The notes beneath the pieces were generated by a model. The model saw only the letters and a list, made by a program, of their open reading frames with translations, was not told the DNA's origin and made no database searches. The position numbers were made by a program, and so were the translations under genes. Source: Ipomoea triloba (taxonomy: Eukaryota; Streptophyta; Magnoliopsida; Solanales; Convolvulaceae). Taken from it: a stretch of DNA of 64,000 bases. This document shows positions 32,092 through 43,059 of this stretch, piece after piece (the first letter of the stretch is position 1; each line of letters opens with the position of its first letter). The stretch spans positions 8,342,165 through 8,406,164 of the forward strand of contig NC_044917.1 in NCBI RefSeq assembly GCF_003576645.1, written 5' to 3'.

Positions 32092-34260
32092 TAGGGCCAT
32101 ATTCTAATGGAGTCACCCCTGTTCACCTTTGAATAATACTCCTTGAACTCAGTTCTCAAATATAATACCTTCTGTGCTTTTAAAATAAAAATCTTTTCAT
32201 CACAATTTTCATGTCATGATTGAGAGGTGGCAATTACATCGGAAAATTATTTATTGGGAAAAAAAGAACCCTTGTTGAAACTCAACAATAGAAGTTCTAG
32301 TTTACGATCATGATCGTCTCCAGTGATTTGCAAATTGCTCACTTTATTCCATGCACATATGAATTGGACTGTGGTGAGACTATCTGCAATCTTATGCCAA
32401 ACACAAACGCCAATTGCCGATCCGCTGTACTTGAACAATTTGGCCTGTATCGGGTTCTAGAGATTTAAAATTTGACTTTGAATTTGGTCAAATACTGTAT
32501 TCCAAGTAGGATAATAAGAAAAAAAATATATAATTACACATGACAATTCAATTAATAAAAACTATATAGTAACATGTTAAAAATGTTAATTGTAACTTTT
32601 TTTTTTTCGCGTTCGTGAATTAATTTAGAATTTTTTTGAGTCTAATTGCTTAATTTGTATTTTTCTAATAATTTAATGCTCTATTTAATCTTTTTCTTAT
32701 AAAATTCTATACCTAACAAATAACCACATTGAATAAACGATATTTGAAAAAGTAAAAAAATCCTTAAATTTTGTAAAATACGAGGAAATGGAAATAAAAA
32801 GGGAAAATAAGATGTGAAGCAGCACGGCAGGCACCATTCAACCTCCCTTCTGTCAGATCTGATACTCCCAGGCACGAACACGTGGCAATTGGAGCACCAG
32901 AACATACAAATTATCAAATTAACTATTACTACGTAAATTAAAACATGATTGTGATTAATTCTACCGTGTATTCAGATTTTTATAAATTATAATATGCCAT
33001 TTTAAGGGAAAATAACTTCCACTTTTTTCTTTTTCTTTGTTTTGTTTTTTGTTTGCTGTTTTTAACATGTTTTTGTATTTCCATTGTTGTCTTATATACT
33101 TAGAAGTGATATTATTTGGGACATGATACATTAACATGATAATTAGACACTAAGATAACATAATGTATCTTGGGTAATTAACGAGATGTCATATTAAGAA
33201 ATAAGAACCTATTAAAATTTTTTTAAGACTCAAGTCATTTAACTTACCAATATTAGCATTTGTTATGATTTTTATATATTATTTTGTTATTTTTATGAAT
33301 ATTATGATATGTTTTGAATTGAATATCTTTGTTATTTTATTAGATTTAGTTATATAATTTTTTAAATTAAAATTTTATTCTCTAAAAAATTATATTGACA
33401 TGTCTAATGAGTTTAAACTTGAGCATGACCAATAGGCATAAATATTAATAAGTTTTTGTAGGTGTAATTAGGAAAAAATAAGATGGGAGGGAAGAAAAAA
33501 AGAAAAACAAAAACAAAACAAAAAAAAATATGAAAAGTAATTCAAAAAAAAAAAGAAAGAGAAATATGCAGACGAATGCCCCCAGCTAGGCTGGAATGTG
33601 CGCCAAACACAGACAAAGACGGTAGACTTCTGTAGTTCTACTCTTTCTCTCTCGGGACCCACAAAAAACTAAGTCTTTGCTGGACAACTCCACTCTTCTT
33701 TCTCTTTCAAATGACTAAAAAGGCGGCAAAACCTCTCAAAAAATTACAAATGAGGATGCTCTAAGAGTAAAATAATTTCTTCTTTATTTGTTTATTATAA
33801 GATATTTTTTATAATTTGAAACATTATATTGTTCTGTTTAATATTATTTTTAATTTAACTTTTGAATATATAATTTTTATTTGCTAATTTTGAATGAACT
33901 TATGCCAAATAAATTTGGATCAAAACAAAATATATAAATACTAACAACAATTCAAATTTCTAACAAAAATAATAATATAATAACATAATTTTGAATTTGG
34001 ATTGCACTATTCTGATCTCTATCACCTCTTATCAGATGTATTCAATAGAATTAATTTTTTTAGAATTAATATTTTATCAATTAAATAAAACGCATAAAAA
34101 TGAAAGAAAATGAATATTAGAAAGAAGACATTATTATACTATAAGATTTAATTTAAAAAAAAAAAAGAAAAAGAAAAATGGAAATTACAGTCACAAGTGA
34201 CGATTCTCACAATCACACACATACCCCAAAGTGCTGGGACTTGGGAGACTTGTTTAGGTT
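32092..34260. other. Long AT-rich spacer with no recognisable gene
   Basis: Short open frames occur but none has known content. 33470-33600 is a purine-rich tract followed by a GC-richer patch (CCCCCAGCTAGGCTGGAATG), similar in layout to 6620-6780. Confidence 0.45.
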
Positions 34261-34263
34261 GAC

Positions 34264-34266
<3 letters not shown>

Positions 34267-34297
<31 letters not shown>

Positions 34298-34458
34298 GAG
34301 AGTCGAGCCGCCCTATATAACCCTTCTTGTGTTTCCATTCTTGAACTTCTCTCTTTCTTTCTCTATAAGACTCTTCTTCATTCTTTGCTTACTTTCTTGC
34401 ATATGATTCTTTTCATTTTGACTCTCAGTGTTTATGGCAGCTGTCTGAGCTTACTATG
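34267..34458 (+). promoter_or_regulatory. Core promoter and 5' UTR exon of the PPR-SMR gene
   Basis: A (GA)n tract (34267-34294) precedes TATATAA at 34314-34320. Transcription probably starts near 34345, followed by a CT-rich leader. The leader ends CTTACTATG (34458) directly before GTGAGTC, a good donor. A very short upstream frame (ATGGCAGCTGTCTGA) begins at 34434. The matching acceptor is TTAATTGCAG ending at 36192. Confidence 0.65.
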
Positions 34459-36195
34459 GTGAGTCTTCTGCTTCTGAATTCTGGGTAGCGCTTAGTTCCT
34501 TGTACTTTGTAGTAATTAATGAATTTTCGGTTGTTTCTGAATGGTCTGTAATGTGGGTATTTGTTATTTGTTAATCTTTCTTAAAATTTGGTTTTTATTC
34601 TTGTTATTGGGCAATTTATAGTCTGCGGTTGTTTTTTTCTTTTTATTTGATTCGATAAAGTTAGCATATTCTGTAATTTCTGCAATCGGATTGTTTGAAG
34701 ATTGAATTTTTACTCAATTATTGATTGATGTGAAGAAAGGGTAATAGGTGCGATTGTATGGAACTATGAGATCTCCTGTTTGTATGAAAAGCTATTGTTT
34801 CATCTTCTGCTTTGAAATTGAAATGCCTGGTTTAAATTTGAATCCTTAATAGGAAATGAATGTCTTGACAAACTGCTAATCATTGCTGCTCAGCCCCTCT
34901 TCCCCACCTCTTCACAAAAGGAAAAGAAGATGAAATTTTTCTTGTGTGATTCTCAAGAGCTCCAATATATTTGGAACATAGTAAAGAAAAAATGGATGTG
35001 TTGATTGTAAGATAGATATGTCACGCAGAAACATAATTATGTGACTACCAATGATCGTAATGCATATACTAACCTCTAGCCATTGCTTCCGGTTGATGAA
35101 GGTTGAGAAACCGGTAGAACCAATATGAGTATCTCTGCTGTTTTTTCTGCTCAACTTTCTCTAGATGGTGTATGAGGAATTGATGTAAGCAATGCAGTAG
35201 TTGTATGTCATTAGGTGTCCTAAACCCTAACCAAACTCATCGTAATTGAAGTATAGCCATAACTGTTGCACCAAATAACAAACACTTTAATATTATAACT
35301 TGTAACCCTTATGTTATAATAATAATTAATGGGAAAATGTTACATTCTCCCAATCTCCCCTTGGTGCAAACACCATACCCAAGAACAGAAAAACACCAAC
35401 CATAGTGATATGTCCCCAAAAAGAAAAAAAAAAAATTACTCTGGTCTTATTGTCTTTATGTTAGGAAGGGTGGAGGATTGGTGGGGTTGAGAAGAAACCT
35501 TATGAAGGTAGCCTGGATTTGAAAGTTAGTCTGCTGTGAGAGTATCCACAGATTTCAGTAAGCGAGCATATACCCTTCAATAAATGTTATATAAACTAGA
35601 AATAAACACAAATAAGAGCTAATGTGCTGGTTGCAGAATAGGAGTGCAATATTAAAAATTTCTTCTGTTGGTTTATATAATATCCTCATCACATATGAGC
35701 ATGTGTTGGAAACTCCTTTTCTTTTCTTCATTGATGCTTGGTAGAATGATTAAAGGCTCTGAAATCAAAATTGTTGATATTTGGAAATTTTTTATGTTAC
35801 AGTCTTGATATGATGTAGATGGCAAATGGTGTTGATTTGCTGTTCTTGTCATTAAACTATTGATACTGATACTCATTTTCGCTAACTATTTCCTCTTTCG
35901 TGGGAAAATATTTTCATTACCAGAGTATTGATGCCTAAATTTGATTGATGCGGTTTTCTTTAAAAAGCAACCCACTTATCTCCAATGTCCAATGTATTAA
36001 TGTCTGCATATATTGATTTATGTGTTTGTAGTTATATACCTTTATCTCCTCTTTTCTTCTCTCCCTTAAATATAAAGTTGGCTAAAGCCTTGATGTGATT
36101 GCTTCTTTGAGTTCCAAACGGTTTTCTTGTGGAATTGTTTTTTTGCTTTAATCTAATAGATACCCCTTCCTGGTGTTTAGATTTAATTGCAGACC

Positions 36196-38757
36196 ATGTT
36201 ACGGGCAAAGCAACTTGGTACTCTCTCCCAAACTGCTAGGTCGATCATCTTTGGTGGGTCACGAAGTAGTGCAGCAGACAGTTCATGTACTTGTCCTGAG
36301 GATGAGACCTTCGTTTCCAAAAGGCCACAGACAGGGAACGATGTTCGACATCTGCAAAGATCTTCCACCTTAGTTTCGAGAGATGCTGTAAAAGCTGTGA
36401 CTTCCCATAAAAATGAGAATCCGGATGACAAAGTTTCTCAGCCACAAGTTATACCCGCCTCTAATCCATCAGGGAGAGCGGACCATGTTAGTTATGGAAG
36501 CTTGGAGGCATTGGACGTTGTGCATTCATCGCCTCCACTTTCTGATCAATTTGTTAGGGCAGGTATGGCAGCAGTCAACTTTTTATCCGACTTAGTAAAT
36601 TATAAAATTCCGGTCTCAGATGGCAGCAGAGTATTTAACTCATCGCATAACTGTATGGTTGAGTGTGCAAAACCTGTTTCTACTGTCAAACCTGTGACGA
36701 CAAAAAATTTCAGAAAAACTTCAGCTGATGCACCAGCAACATCAAGGCCCGCTAATAGTAATTCTTCCAGAGGCATCAAGAGCAGAGGTGAGAAATATAG
36801 TTCAGTGAAAGGTGCTAATCCCATTTCAAATAATGGCCCGAGAAATTTTGTTGATACCCATGATTCAGTCAAAGGCGTTGGTCATGTGTCGACCAATGAT
36901 AGCAAGAGGACAGTACCTCAAGAATCAAGACCCTATTCAAGCCGTCTCAAGAAAAAAGCTCCGATAGACAAGGATATGAATGACAGGCTAGGAGGTTTCA
37001 ACAAGCCTCTAAGAGAGACTAGAGCTCATATGGGAGTTAATCCAATAGCCAGGCAATTTCCAGGTTCTGTCTATCCCGTAGAAACAGTTTCTCACATTCT
37101 GCAACATATGAATTGGGGCCCAGAGACAGAAGACGTTCTTCGGAAACTCAACTGCTCGTTGGACGTCTATCAAGCGAACCAAATTCTTAAGCAGCTTCAA
37201 GATCATAGAATGGCCCTCAGCTTTTTCGACTGGTTGAAACAGAAACCTGGGTTCAAGCACGATGGGCATACCTATACCACCATGGTTGGTATCCTTGGGC
37301 GTGCTAGGCAGTTTGGGGCTATAAACAAATTGCTCGAGCAGATGGTCAATGATGGATGCCAACCAAATGTTGTGACATATAACCGCATTATTCATGGCTA
37401 TGGGCGAGCGAACTACTTGAACGAAGCATTAGATGTCTTTAACCAAATGCAGAAAGCAGGGTGTGAGCCCGACCGTGTCACCTATTGTACACTCATTGAC
37501 ATCCACGCAAAGGCTGGATATCTCGATGTTGCCATGGATTTGTATAAGAGGATGCAAGTCGCCGGTCTTTCTCCCGACACATTCACTTATGGGGTCATCA
37601 TTAACTGCCTTGGAAAAGCAGGTCACTTGCCCGATGCTCATAAGCTCTTCTGTGAAATGGTGAACCATGGGTGTATGCCAAACTTGGTGACGTATAATGT
37701 TATGATAGCCTTGCATGCTAAGGCTAGGAACTACACAACTGCACTAAAGCTTTACCGTGACATGCAAAATGCTGGGTTTGAGCCCGACAATGTGACTTAC
37801 AGCACTATAATGGAGGTTCTTGGCCATTTTGGGCATCTAGAAGAAGTGGAGGCGGTATTTTCTGAGATGAAGAGAAAAAAATGGGTTCCTGATGAGTATA
37901 TTTATGGCATCTTGGTGGACCTATGGGGAAAGTCTGGCAATCTAGAGAAGGCTCTGGAATGGTATCACGCGATGCTTGATGCGGGCTTATGCCCTAATGT
38001 CCCTACTTGCAACTCTCTGCTTAGTGCTTTCCTTAGGGTACACCGATTGTCTGACGCGTATTACCTACTCCAGAGCATGCTAAATTTGGGCTTAACTCCA
38101 TCTCTACAAACATATACCTTGCTTCTCAGCTGCTGCACAGAAGCCCAAACATCATCTGACCTGCGATTTTGTCGCGAGCTTATGGAAATCACGGGTCACC
38201 CAGCTCACGCGTTCTTGAAGACGATGCCATCAGCGGGACCTGACGGGCAGAACGTTAGGGACCACGTTAGCCGCTTCTTGGATTTGGTGCGCAGCGAGGA
38301 CAGGGAGAGCAAGCGGGGACTCGTCGACGCGGTGGTCGATTTCCTTCACAAGTCGGGGCTCAAGGAGGAAGCTGCATCCGTGTGGGAGGCGGCTGCACAG
38401 AAGAACATCTACCCGGACGCAGTACGGGAGAAAGGCTCCCGCTACTGGTTGATAAACCTTCACGTGATGTCTGATGGAACTGCTGTCACAGCTCTGTCGA
38501 GGACGCTGGCCTCATTCCGCAAACATATGCTTTCCTCCGGAGTGTGCCCCAACCGCATTGATATCGTGACTGGGTGGGGGCGAAGGAGTCGGGTGACGGG
38601 CACGTCTCTTGTGAGACAAACCATAGAAGAGCTGCTCAGCATGCTAAACTCCCCCTTTCTTCCTGTTAATGGTAACTCAGGGTGTTTTGTAGGGCGTGGA
38701 GAGTCCCTTAGTAAATGGTTGGTCCAACCTTATGTTGAACGGATGCATTTGCTGTAG
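36196..38757 (+). CDS. PPR-SMR protein (At1g18900/At1g74750 type)
   Basis: One main coding exon, 853 residues from the ATG at 36196. The N-terminal 300 residues are Ser-rich and poorly structured and may hold an organelle transit peptide. Eight complete 35-residue P-type PPR motifs run from about 355 to 635 (repeated PNVVTYN, PDRVTYC, PDTFTYG pattern), with part of a ninth. A small MutS-related (SMR) domain follows at about 750-840, with INLHVMSDGTA and TGWGRRSR. P-class PPR proteins bind organellar RNA; SMR domains can bind or cut nucleic acid, but the activity of this subgroup is unknown. The intron of 1734 bp (34459-36192) lies in the leader: joining it puts an ATG at 34456-34458 in frame (M-T-M-L-R), so translation may start two codons earlier. 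The length fits the Arabidopsis relatives (about 860). Confidence 0.95.
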   Translation: MLRAKQLGTLSQTARSIIFGGSRSSAADSSCTCPEDETFVSKRPQTGNDVRHLQRSSTLVSRDAVKAVTSHKNENPDDKVSQPQVIPASNPSGRADHVSYGSLEALDVVHSSPPLSDQFVRAGMAAVNFLSDLVNYKIPVSDGSRVFNSSHNCMVECAKPVSTVKPVTTKNFRKTSADAPATSRPANSNSSRGIKSRGEKYSSVKGANPISNNGPRNFVDTHDSVKGVGHVSTNDSKRTVPQESRPYSSRLKKKAPIDKDMNDRLGGFNKPLRETRAHMGVNPIARQFPGSVYPVETVSHILQHMNWGPETEDVLRKLNCSLDVYQANQILKQLQDHRMALSFFDWLKQKPGFKHDGHTYTTMVGILGRARQFGAINKLLEQMVNDGCQPNVVTYNRIIHGYGRANYLNEALDVFNQMQKAGCEPDRVTYCTLIDIHAKAGYLDVAMDLYKRMQVAGLSPDTFTYGVIINCLGKAGHLPDAHKLFCEMVNHGCMPNLVTYNVMIALHAKARNYTTALKLYRDMQNAGFEPDNVTYSTIMEVLGHFGHLEEVEAVFSEMKRKKWVPDEYIYGILVDLWGKSGNLEKALEWYHAMLDAGLCPNVPTCNSLLSAFLRVHRLSDAYYLLQSMLNLGLTPSLQTYTLLLSCCTEAQTSSDLRFCRELMEITGHPAHAFLKTMPSAGPDGQNVRDHVSRFLDLVRSEDRESKRGLVDAVVDFLHKSGLKEEAASVWEAAAQKNIYPDAVREKGSRYWLINLHVMSDGTAVTALSRTLASFRKHMLSSGVCPNRIDIVTGWGRRSRVTGTSLVRQTIEELLSMLNSPFLPVNGNSGCFVGRGESLSKWLVQPYVERMHLL

Positions 38758-38870
38758 TTATCATGTAAAGATTCTTGTATTTGGGATTTCCTAAGGAATC
38801 AGTGTGCTAAATTTTATGAGTGTTCAGTGTAATATTACTTGGTTTTCTTTCTTATCTGTGTTGCCCCCAA

Positions 38871-40370
38871 AGACAGAAATGGGAATAATTTTGAAATGAA
38901 TGACAAAAGTAAAAAGGTTTTAAAAAGTGAACAATTTTGTTAAAAACCCCATTTGGGACACACAAGTTTCAAATGAGTTTTTTGAAATTTTCAAAAATAT
39001 TTTTATTTTCAAAAATATTTTTTGATTGATTAACGTGAATCGTAAGGGCCACTTGCATTCTCTTATAATATGAACATTTCTCCAAAAATTGAGGCTGCAG
39101 CGTATTAAAACTGCCAAGTGATGTATCAGAAATATTCCAAAACAGTCATAAGGACATCCATATCAATTGATATTGTGGAGTTTATAGTACAAAAGTTGTT
39201 TAGGTGGAAGAGTGAGAACACATGAGAAAGAAAAAAAAAAAGATCACTCTGCAAAAGATGGGTTCTTCCTACAGTAATTGCGCCTCACCCATTGAAAAGA
39301 AAATCAAACCATGTGCGCGTCAGCTGCACTAATTGCGCCCAGTAGGCGCGTGCACTCAGCAGCCGCGCTTGAGGCGCAGCTGACAATCCTACTTTTTTGT
39401 TATTTTTTATTTATTTATTAAATTTGTTTTATTGGCTCAGCTGCCACCTGCCAAATTTCTATTGGCTCCTTCGCCATAGATACATATCAGCTGCTGCTCT
39501 CTGCTCAATGCTCAGAGCATCCCGTCTGTAGTTTATATTTGGTTTTTTCAGACTAAAAATCCAACTAATTAGTGTGTGAAGGAATTATTTTGTGAAATTA
39601 AACTTCTGCAAGAATGGGTTAATTGTGGATCCCACTGCTGACAAAATGAAAGGAGAACAAAGTTAAAAAACAAAGGCAAGTGCGCGTTTCGCGCACCTGC
39701 TGCGCACCTAGCTGGCGAAATGTAGCTTGTTTATTTATTTATTTTTTTTTTCTGTTTTCTTCTTCTGCTGCTGTCAGCCTTTACATGTTTTTTTCTTTTT
39801 CTTTGTTTCATCTCTCCTCCCCCTCTCTTTCCTTGTTGGCTTTTAAAAACCTGTTCAATAAACTCCACAGATATTGTTGCTCTCATCATCATCTAGTTAA
39901 TTCGTTTGATTCTTCCTTATTGTTTGCTCATCATCTTAACTGTTTTTTATTAAATGAAATCTCTATGAACAAACTTTATTATAATATTATTTCAAAAAAA
40001 CAAAAAAAAAAACATAGTATAATATAGAAAATTCATTCCCAAAATTTCTCGTTTGAAAACAACCTCTCTAAAATATAAAAGCTTTTTCCCGTTGCCAAAA
40101 ATCTCACAAGTCACAAAGATATTATTTTTTGGTGATTTTGGGAGAAAAGCAAGTGCCACTTGCATTTCTTGTATTATACTGAAAATGCAAGTGACACTTG
40201 CGTTTCACGTTTACCAATCAAAAAAATGTTTTAAAATTTTTTGATAAATTCATTTGGGACTTGCGTTTCTGACAAAAAAAAAAACATGTTCCAAATGAGT
40301 TTTTCTCAAAATTGTCCACTTTTTAAAACCTTCCCATTTTTGGAATCTAAAATTATTCCTATTTCTATCT
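38871..40370. mobile_element. MULE-like element with ~190-bp inverted repeats
   Basis: 38871-39073 (AGACAGAAATGGGAATAAT, GGTTTTAAAAAGTGAACAAT, ATTGATTAACGTGAATCG-like, GCCACTTGCATT) pairs with the reverse complement of 40165-40370. The core (39080-40160) has no transposase. It includes a GC-rich block at 39310-39385 (GCGCGTCAGCTGCAC... GGCGCAGCTGAC) that can itself fold back. No clean 9-bp target duplication was found. Open frames in the CT-rich part (39680-40027) are low complexity. Confidence 0.6.
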
Positions 40371-41022
40371 TCTTCTTCTTTCTTTCATAGACAAAAGTCT
40401 TTTGTTTTGGTCCACAATTTTATGATAAATATGGGAGTTAATTCCGGATTTAGTCTTCACTATCATTCATTAAAGCTACTAAATTTAGTCATAAAGTATT
40501 GAATCATTTCAAATTGTAATCCACACAAGCCTCTCTCATGTGAATGCATGGTTAATGTTAAGAGATGAAATCAGGGCTTTGTTTCTTATGCCAGAGGGAA
40601 CTAGGGCTAGTAAAAGATATTAATTATTTTTTCAATTTTGATATTGATCAAACTAAATATAGGAAGGTAAAAAACTAAAAACTATCATACCAATGTAAAC
40701 TAGCTAAACATTATTCTCTACAATTAAAAAACTATCAAACCAGCTAAACATTTGTATAAAATTTCCTAATACAATTATATAATATCATCAAAATATATAG
40801 TTGCACTTATTCCTAACATATTTGTATAAAATTTTCATTTAATCACTTTACTTTTTCCCCAACAATAAAGAAAGAAAGAAAGAAAACACATCGTTATTTC
40901 GATCATCAAATGAGCATCAATGTGATGGTTTGTTATAGTTTGATAGTTTTTTAATTGTAGAGAATACTAAATTACTATTGTAATTCTTCTCATGTTAGAG
41001 CCTACGTTTAAGGGATTTGATT
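40371..41022. other. AT-rich spacer, nothing recognised
   Basis: Contains TAGCTAAACATT-type short direct repeats near 40690 and 40742 and a GAAA run near 40866, but no gene. Confidence 0.4.
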
Positions 41023-42837
41023 ATTAGAGTAATGTTACCCACCCTTCGAAAATTTTTCCCTTCAATCTTCCCTCCTTACATGGCATTTTTTAGTTGGACA
41101 TACAAGTAACTTTATTTTTATCTAATAGTGGGGTCACCCAATTAACACTACTACAGAAATAACATATAATGTCAGTTTTTTAAAAAACCAACGTTAAAGT
41201 GAACTAAAAATTTGAAAACCATATAACATAAGTTGTTTATAAAAAACCGATGTTGTAAATCATGAATACAAAAATAAAAAATGATAATAACATATGCGTC
41301 AGTTAATTAAATAACCGACGTTGTATGTCTTACACGAAAAAAATAAAAATTGATAATAACATACAATGTCGGTTTTTTAAATAACCAACGTTGTATGCAA
41401 TTTCTTTTAAAAAAAAAAAAGATTTTTTAAATCATATACAACGTCGGTTAGGCATAAAACCGACGTTGTATATGGTTAATTTTTATTATTTTTTTAAAAA
41501 GCGGTTCCAGGAAGGAACCGACGCTAAATGTCATTAGTTTAAAAAAAATTGACATAACATTTGGCGTCGGTTATATGTTTAATTTAAAAATAGAAATTGC
41601 ATACGACGTCAGTTATCCTATATATGCATATTTTTATATCTATATCTGTCCATTTTTTCTTAATCTTCATCTTCATCTTCTTCTCCTTATTCTTTTCTTC
41701 TCATCCTCATCGCCACAATCCGCTCATTTTTCTACATCTTCCTTTCTTTTCTTCATCTGCATCTTCTTCTTGTTCATCCTCTTTTCTTCTTCTTCTTCTT
41801 CTCACCATCGACACTCCACCACCACCACCCTCTTGTTCTTCTCATCCTTACCGCCACCGCTGCCATCCACCACGGTCACCACACCGCCACCGCCACCGTC
41901 ACCACCACCGTAGCCATTAACCACGGTCTTCATCTCCTCCTTGTTAGTTTTTAAAATTTTGTTTGAAGTATTATTTTAATTTTTGAATTTTTGTAATTTG
42001 AAAATAATAATTTTAATTTATTTTGAATTTTTAAAAATATTTTTGTGAATTCATATAAATATTTTTAAATAATTTCAAATTATTTGTTTATAATATGTGA
42101 TAATTTTTGTATTTTATTGCAAAATTATTGAGTATTCGAAATTATTATGTATTAGAATTATTTGTAATTTTTGTATTGTGTATTTTTTGTGAAATTATTG
42201 AGTATTTATGTATTTTTTTTACGAAATTATTGAGTATTAGAGTTATTTTAATTGTTTAGTTAATAGTAATACTAGCAAATAGCAATTATTCCAACTAAAA
42301 GAAAAGTTTGACATCCTAATCTAAGAAAAACATTACACTGCACGCACGTTGCTCGACTTGCTCCCACCCTTCCTATTCTCTCTCTATCTTCTCTTACAAT
42401 TTACAAATACTTTTTTTAGTATTTTTTTATTTTATTTTCCGCATCTTTGATCTCTGCTAAGAATTCTATGGAGTATTTAACAAAAAAAATCAATTTTTAT
42501 ATTTCAATTTTTTTAATTTTAAAAATAGAAACGACGTTGGTTATTTTAAAAAACTAATGTTGTTTTTTTAATAGAAACAACGTCGATTTTTTAAAATAAC
42601 CGACATTGTTTCTCTATTTAAAAAAAAAAGATATGACGTCAGTTTTAAATAACCGACGTCGTATCATTGATTTACAATGTCGTGAATAAATACGTCGCCA
42701 AAAAACCGATGATGTATGTATAAAAAAACATTAAAAGTGTTTTCTATAGTAGTGCATAGACACCCAATAATTATTAGCCACATCATGGAGGAAATACTAG
42801 GGATAAAATTTCGAGGGGTAAATAACATTTCCCTAAT
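41023..42837. mobile_element. ~206-bp MITE interrupted by a CACTA element
   Basis: The left arm TAATGTTACCCACCCTTCGAA... (41030-41066) matches the inverted right arm TCGAGGGGTAAATAACATT (42811-42829). Outside the CACTA insertion only about 206 bp remain, with 41023-41145 on the left and 42755-42837 on the right. Confidence 0.6.
41146..42754. mobile_element. Non-autonomous CACTA element, 1609 bp
   Basis: Begins CACTACTACAGAAATAACAT and ends with the inverted CTATAGTAGTG, the classic CACTA termini. Both subterminal regions carry a dozen or more copies of ACCGACGTTGTAT and its inverse (ACAACGTCGGT), many in hairpin pairs (41160-41600 and 42530-42720), as expected for transposase-binding repeats. 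No transposase is present. The centre (41640-41935) is CT- and CCACC-rich low-complexity DNA giving Phe-, Ser- or Pro-rich frames that I do not believe. The expected 3-bp target duplication is not evident. Confidence 0.85.
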
Positions 42838-42882
42838 TATTATTATTGTATATATATACTGTAATTTTGACCAGCAAAAATA

Positions 42883-42946
42883 CAGGAAAATATTTCATAA
42901 ACTCTCTCTTTCTTCAGGAAAATATTTCATAAACTCTCTCTTTCTT
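42883..42946. repeat. 32-bp tandem duplication
   Basis: CAGGAAAATATTTCATAAAC plus CTCTCTTTCTT is present twice in a row without change. No function is seen. Confidence 0.9.
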
Positions 42947-43059
42947 TTATGTTTTGACATGGTAACATAGCCAAAATTTCCGAGATCATCTTGTGTCTAG
43001 CTCCTCACCTTGCTATAAGATCTTAGTGTTTTTTACCTTGTATATCTCATATGTTGATT

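Noticed and set aside
36183..38642. Several minus-strand and alternate-frame open frames within the PPR exon
   Set aside because: They overlap a long conserved gene and show no family similarity.
41575..41920. Pro/Ser/Phe-rich open frames of 107-112 residues
   Set aside because: Two overlapping frames are open at once over CT- and CCACC-rich low-complexity DNA inside a CACTA element, so this is compositional.
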